Shown here in pieces: positions 6,601-7,264 of a DNA stretch of 7,264 nucleotides. A program made the translations under genes and the position numbers. Positions within the stretch are counted from its first letter, which is position 1. Every line of letters starts with the position of its first letter. This DNA comes from Chamaesiphon sp. (lineage in GTDB: Bacteria > Cyanobacteriota > Cyanobacteriia > Cyanobacteriales > Chamaesiphonaceae): contig JAGVCD010000046.1 of NCBI GenBank assembly GCA_020059425.1, positions 1 to 7,264 of the forward strand. The letters run 5' to 3'. Under the pieces are notes generated by a model. The model saw only the letters and a list, made by a program, of their open reading frames with translations, made no database searches and was not told where the DNA came from.

Positions 6601-7147
6601 TGTATTGCTTGTCAAAAGAATTACGGCTATTAACAATAAACTATTTAGCACTGTCGTCAACGATCCCAATACCAGCAATGATAACCATCCTAATTGGCCA
6701 GCCAACTACCTTCTGGGGGCAATCAATGCAGGTAAGGTAAAACCAGGGGATGAAATTCAATACACTATTTATTTTATGAATGCTGGTGAGGATAATGCCA
6801 ATAATCTCAAATTATGCGATCGATTAATGCCTAACCAATTATTCCAAACTAATAAATATGCTGGCGGTATGGGAATCCAATTCAAGTTGGGAGCAGATCC
6901 ATCTCTGAATTTAACCAATGCAGCTGATTCTGTCGATCGCGCTCAATTCTTACCTGCTGACAAGGCTATGCCTACTACTTGTAATATACCTAATGGTGCG
7001 AAAAATGATAACGGCACGATCGTTCTAGATGTGACTGGTAATGCTGGTACTGGTAGTCCTAATCTGACTACTCTTCCCGCATCTACCTCATCAGGATTTC
7101 CTACTAATTCCTACGGTTTGATCCGTTTTACCACTAAAGTTCAGTAA
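3635..7147 (+). CDS. Large secreted DUF11-repeat (beta-sandwich) protein
   Basis: Up to 1176 residues if the GTG at 3617 is used; 1170 from the ATG at 3635 listed here. The ATG at 3683 is also attractive because it yields a normal 34-residue signal peptide (hydrophobic ILIFGLIATGLPLL, cleavage near AVRA-AN). None of the three starts has a Shine-Dalgarno sequence. Numbering from 3617: residues 60-215 look like a DUF11-type domain (DIITYKWQYNISNGAANNAIL, ECKLGNLSPGSSGSI); 216-660 are Tyr/Gly/Asn-rich with no family I recognise; DUF11-like domains follow at about 673-812 (VAGSEVTF, NVTIRDILPATMNYV), 815-990 (FKEVEQSI, YYLYYANTG) and 995-1176 (LLVKRITAI, KPGDEIQYTIYFMNAG, LCDRLMPN). The last ends in SYGLIRFTTKVQ, the usual closing strand of cyanobacterial members, so the protein is complete. 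There is no LPXTG, PEP-CTERM or transmembrane anchor. The predicted mature chain has ten cysteines, suitable for disulfides. It is likely a surface or extracellular structural or adhesive protein; the exact role is unknown. Confidence 0.88.
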   Translation: MGILKRKNLSKPRLCVMNLNIYQNKLLSQILIFGLIATGLPLLSTKAVRAANILFNFNMEASGTAPFDANNDAGNDENATNNIVRTQDIITYKWQYNISNGAANNAILRATVPNNVELALPAACITGSQITNDVATGSQSIECKLGNLSPGSSGSIDLKGRVLSKKRSLSNTFVGNGNVTNAIGSMSADNVTNTINSITTSNLTISAAPKADLFKQAAYVEGAAKGEDGVTDGLVIRYPIVIALTGGGKGGEALQGNIQFTDTLVYNGGSNDGQPIPGAKLYTWRPSYSSYSSLTSGSNSSCNRMGGDPWAYYGGYPNGKINSSYYPAYGNPESSTTDSGTWTCSQASAGQPIQFNISGADTTGDRAPTKDYYGGSTLPADQTYLAVGALHIWVPASVVTANGGQLNVRNKVSAFTAQGASGQTNQEPTLANNNYDHTLVSTSGSFTSHYATDVDNRGTPLPGMSAIYGGDGPVMPNQTYTDRVYINNNGALPWGVGSILCTAIDNQTQAVRPLAGTPASAVRNFSYYGTLGIDYVIEYGTGNYVTVLDHKKATCRDIDSPGGWFSDIRNVPGGADAVTKVRVRAIKPILAGHTWDIAVNLKARNTYLGTTNQIPIGTKLVQHSSFYIPGYPNPGQGEPGMPTDWYGGYYQRDINYYIGWGDRLTMTRAIVRIDKQNVPNNPTINAVAGSEVTFILKSSITAGVNPPPVNPNVTIRDILPATMNYVVGSASIAPTSIITNPDSTKTIIWDLGPRTPNQVVPDITYRASIRPDTPNNATVVNTAIIESPDDATLEQYRTDIASVTVGNASSFRIFKEVEQSIINRNNDITYYLYYANTGSSDVGTSQFIDVLPNLNDGRTPATVYAGSSSFSSIAGTNGETFEFTNRPHSQINPDPNDASNLTGGSTIWCLSTAFGTTGCPTANSNVTGIRINAPAFSKNLPTRKLTLNITTTGNNPDDRYTNRFTGRTNGLLGLLVSNDVFTRVRFPPNVLLVKRITAINNKLFSTVVNDPNTSNDNHPNWPANYLLGAINAGKVKPGDEIQYTIYFMNAGEDNANNLKLCDRLMPNQLFQTNKYAGGMGIQFKLGADPSLNLTNAADSVDRAQFLPADKAMPTTCNIPNGAKNDNGTIVLDVTGNAGTGSPNLTTLPASTSSGFPTNSYGLIRFTTKVQ

Positions 7148-7189
7148 TCAATCCGATTGTTTGAGGCTAGTTCAGCAACAAGGACACAT

Positions 7190-7232
7190 CTACAACTATC
7201 AAAAAGTTTTGAAATATGCCCACCAGTTGTAG
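7190..7232. terminator. Weak hairpin after the DUF11 gene, possible terminator
   Basis: CTACAACT (7190-7197) pairs perfectly with AGTTGTAG (7225-7232) around a 27-nt loop that itself holds a small CAAAA/TTTTG stem (7200-7211). TTGTTTAAAATAA follows. Its place 43 bp past the stop of the large gene fits a transcript end, but the long loop and lack of a clean T-run make this weak. The rest of 7148-7264 shows no gene. Confidence 0.28.
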
Positions 7233-7264
7233 TTGTTTAAAATAATAATGACAAAATAGCTCCA

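Noticed and set aside
1..7264. Mobile elements, CRISPR arrays, tRNA or rRNA genes, riboswitches
   Set aside because: No transposase, terminal inverted repeats, regularly spaced repeats or recognisable structured RNA were seen on reading either strand.

Overview
The window looks like cyanobacterial chromosome. It has one perfect HIP1 octamer (GCGATCGC at 861-868) and many near-copies containing CGATCG scattered through every gene. The gene families present, including a DUF4331 protein and a long secreted DUF11 protein ending in a SYG-x-IRF tail, also fit a cyanobacterium. No tRNA, rRNA, insertion sequence, CRISPR array or phage gene is visible.

Layout, left to right. (1) 1-204, plus strand: the 3' end of an unrecognised gene cut by the window edge. 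(2) 205-319: a short convergent gap with two inverted repeats. (3) 1883 down to 320, minus strand: a two-gene unit, first an 88-residue acidic protein of unknown function, then a 407-residue exported DUF4331 protein. (4) 1884-2084: a divergent promoter region. (5) 2085-3405, plus strand: an ECF-type sigma factor followed 34 nt later by a cupin anti-sigma factor of the ChrR type. (6) 3406 to about 3634: an AT-rich spacer. (7) about 3635-7147, plus strand: a very large secreted protein with DUF11-like beta-sandwich domains. (8) 7148-7264: a non-coding tail with a weak hairpin.

The main observation is in the divergent region. Both strands carry the same bipartite element, AGATCC-N16-CGTATA, with identical spacing: 1997-2024 reading toward the sigma factor and 1944-1917 reading toward the 88-aa/DUF4331 unit. 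This is what would be expected if the ECF sigma factor transcribes its own operon and also the divergent operon. I infer a self-contained stress-response module: the cupin anti-sigma factor (metal-type ligands H159, H161, E165, H196) holds the sigma factor, a signal releases it, and the sigma factor then raises its own operon plus an exported DUF4331 protein and a small acidic partner. The architecture resembles the RpoE-ChrR singlet-oxygen system of Rhodobacter, but the N-terminal anti-sigma domain here has no zinc-binding cysteines. The signal and the function of the DUF4331 protein cannot be read from the sequence. The large DUF11 gene downstream lacks this promoter element and is probably a separate transcription unit.
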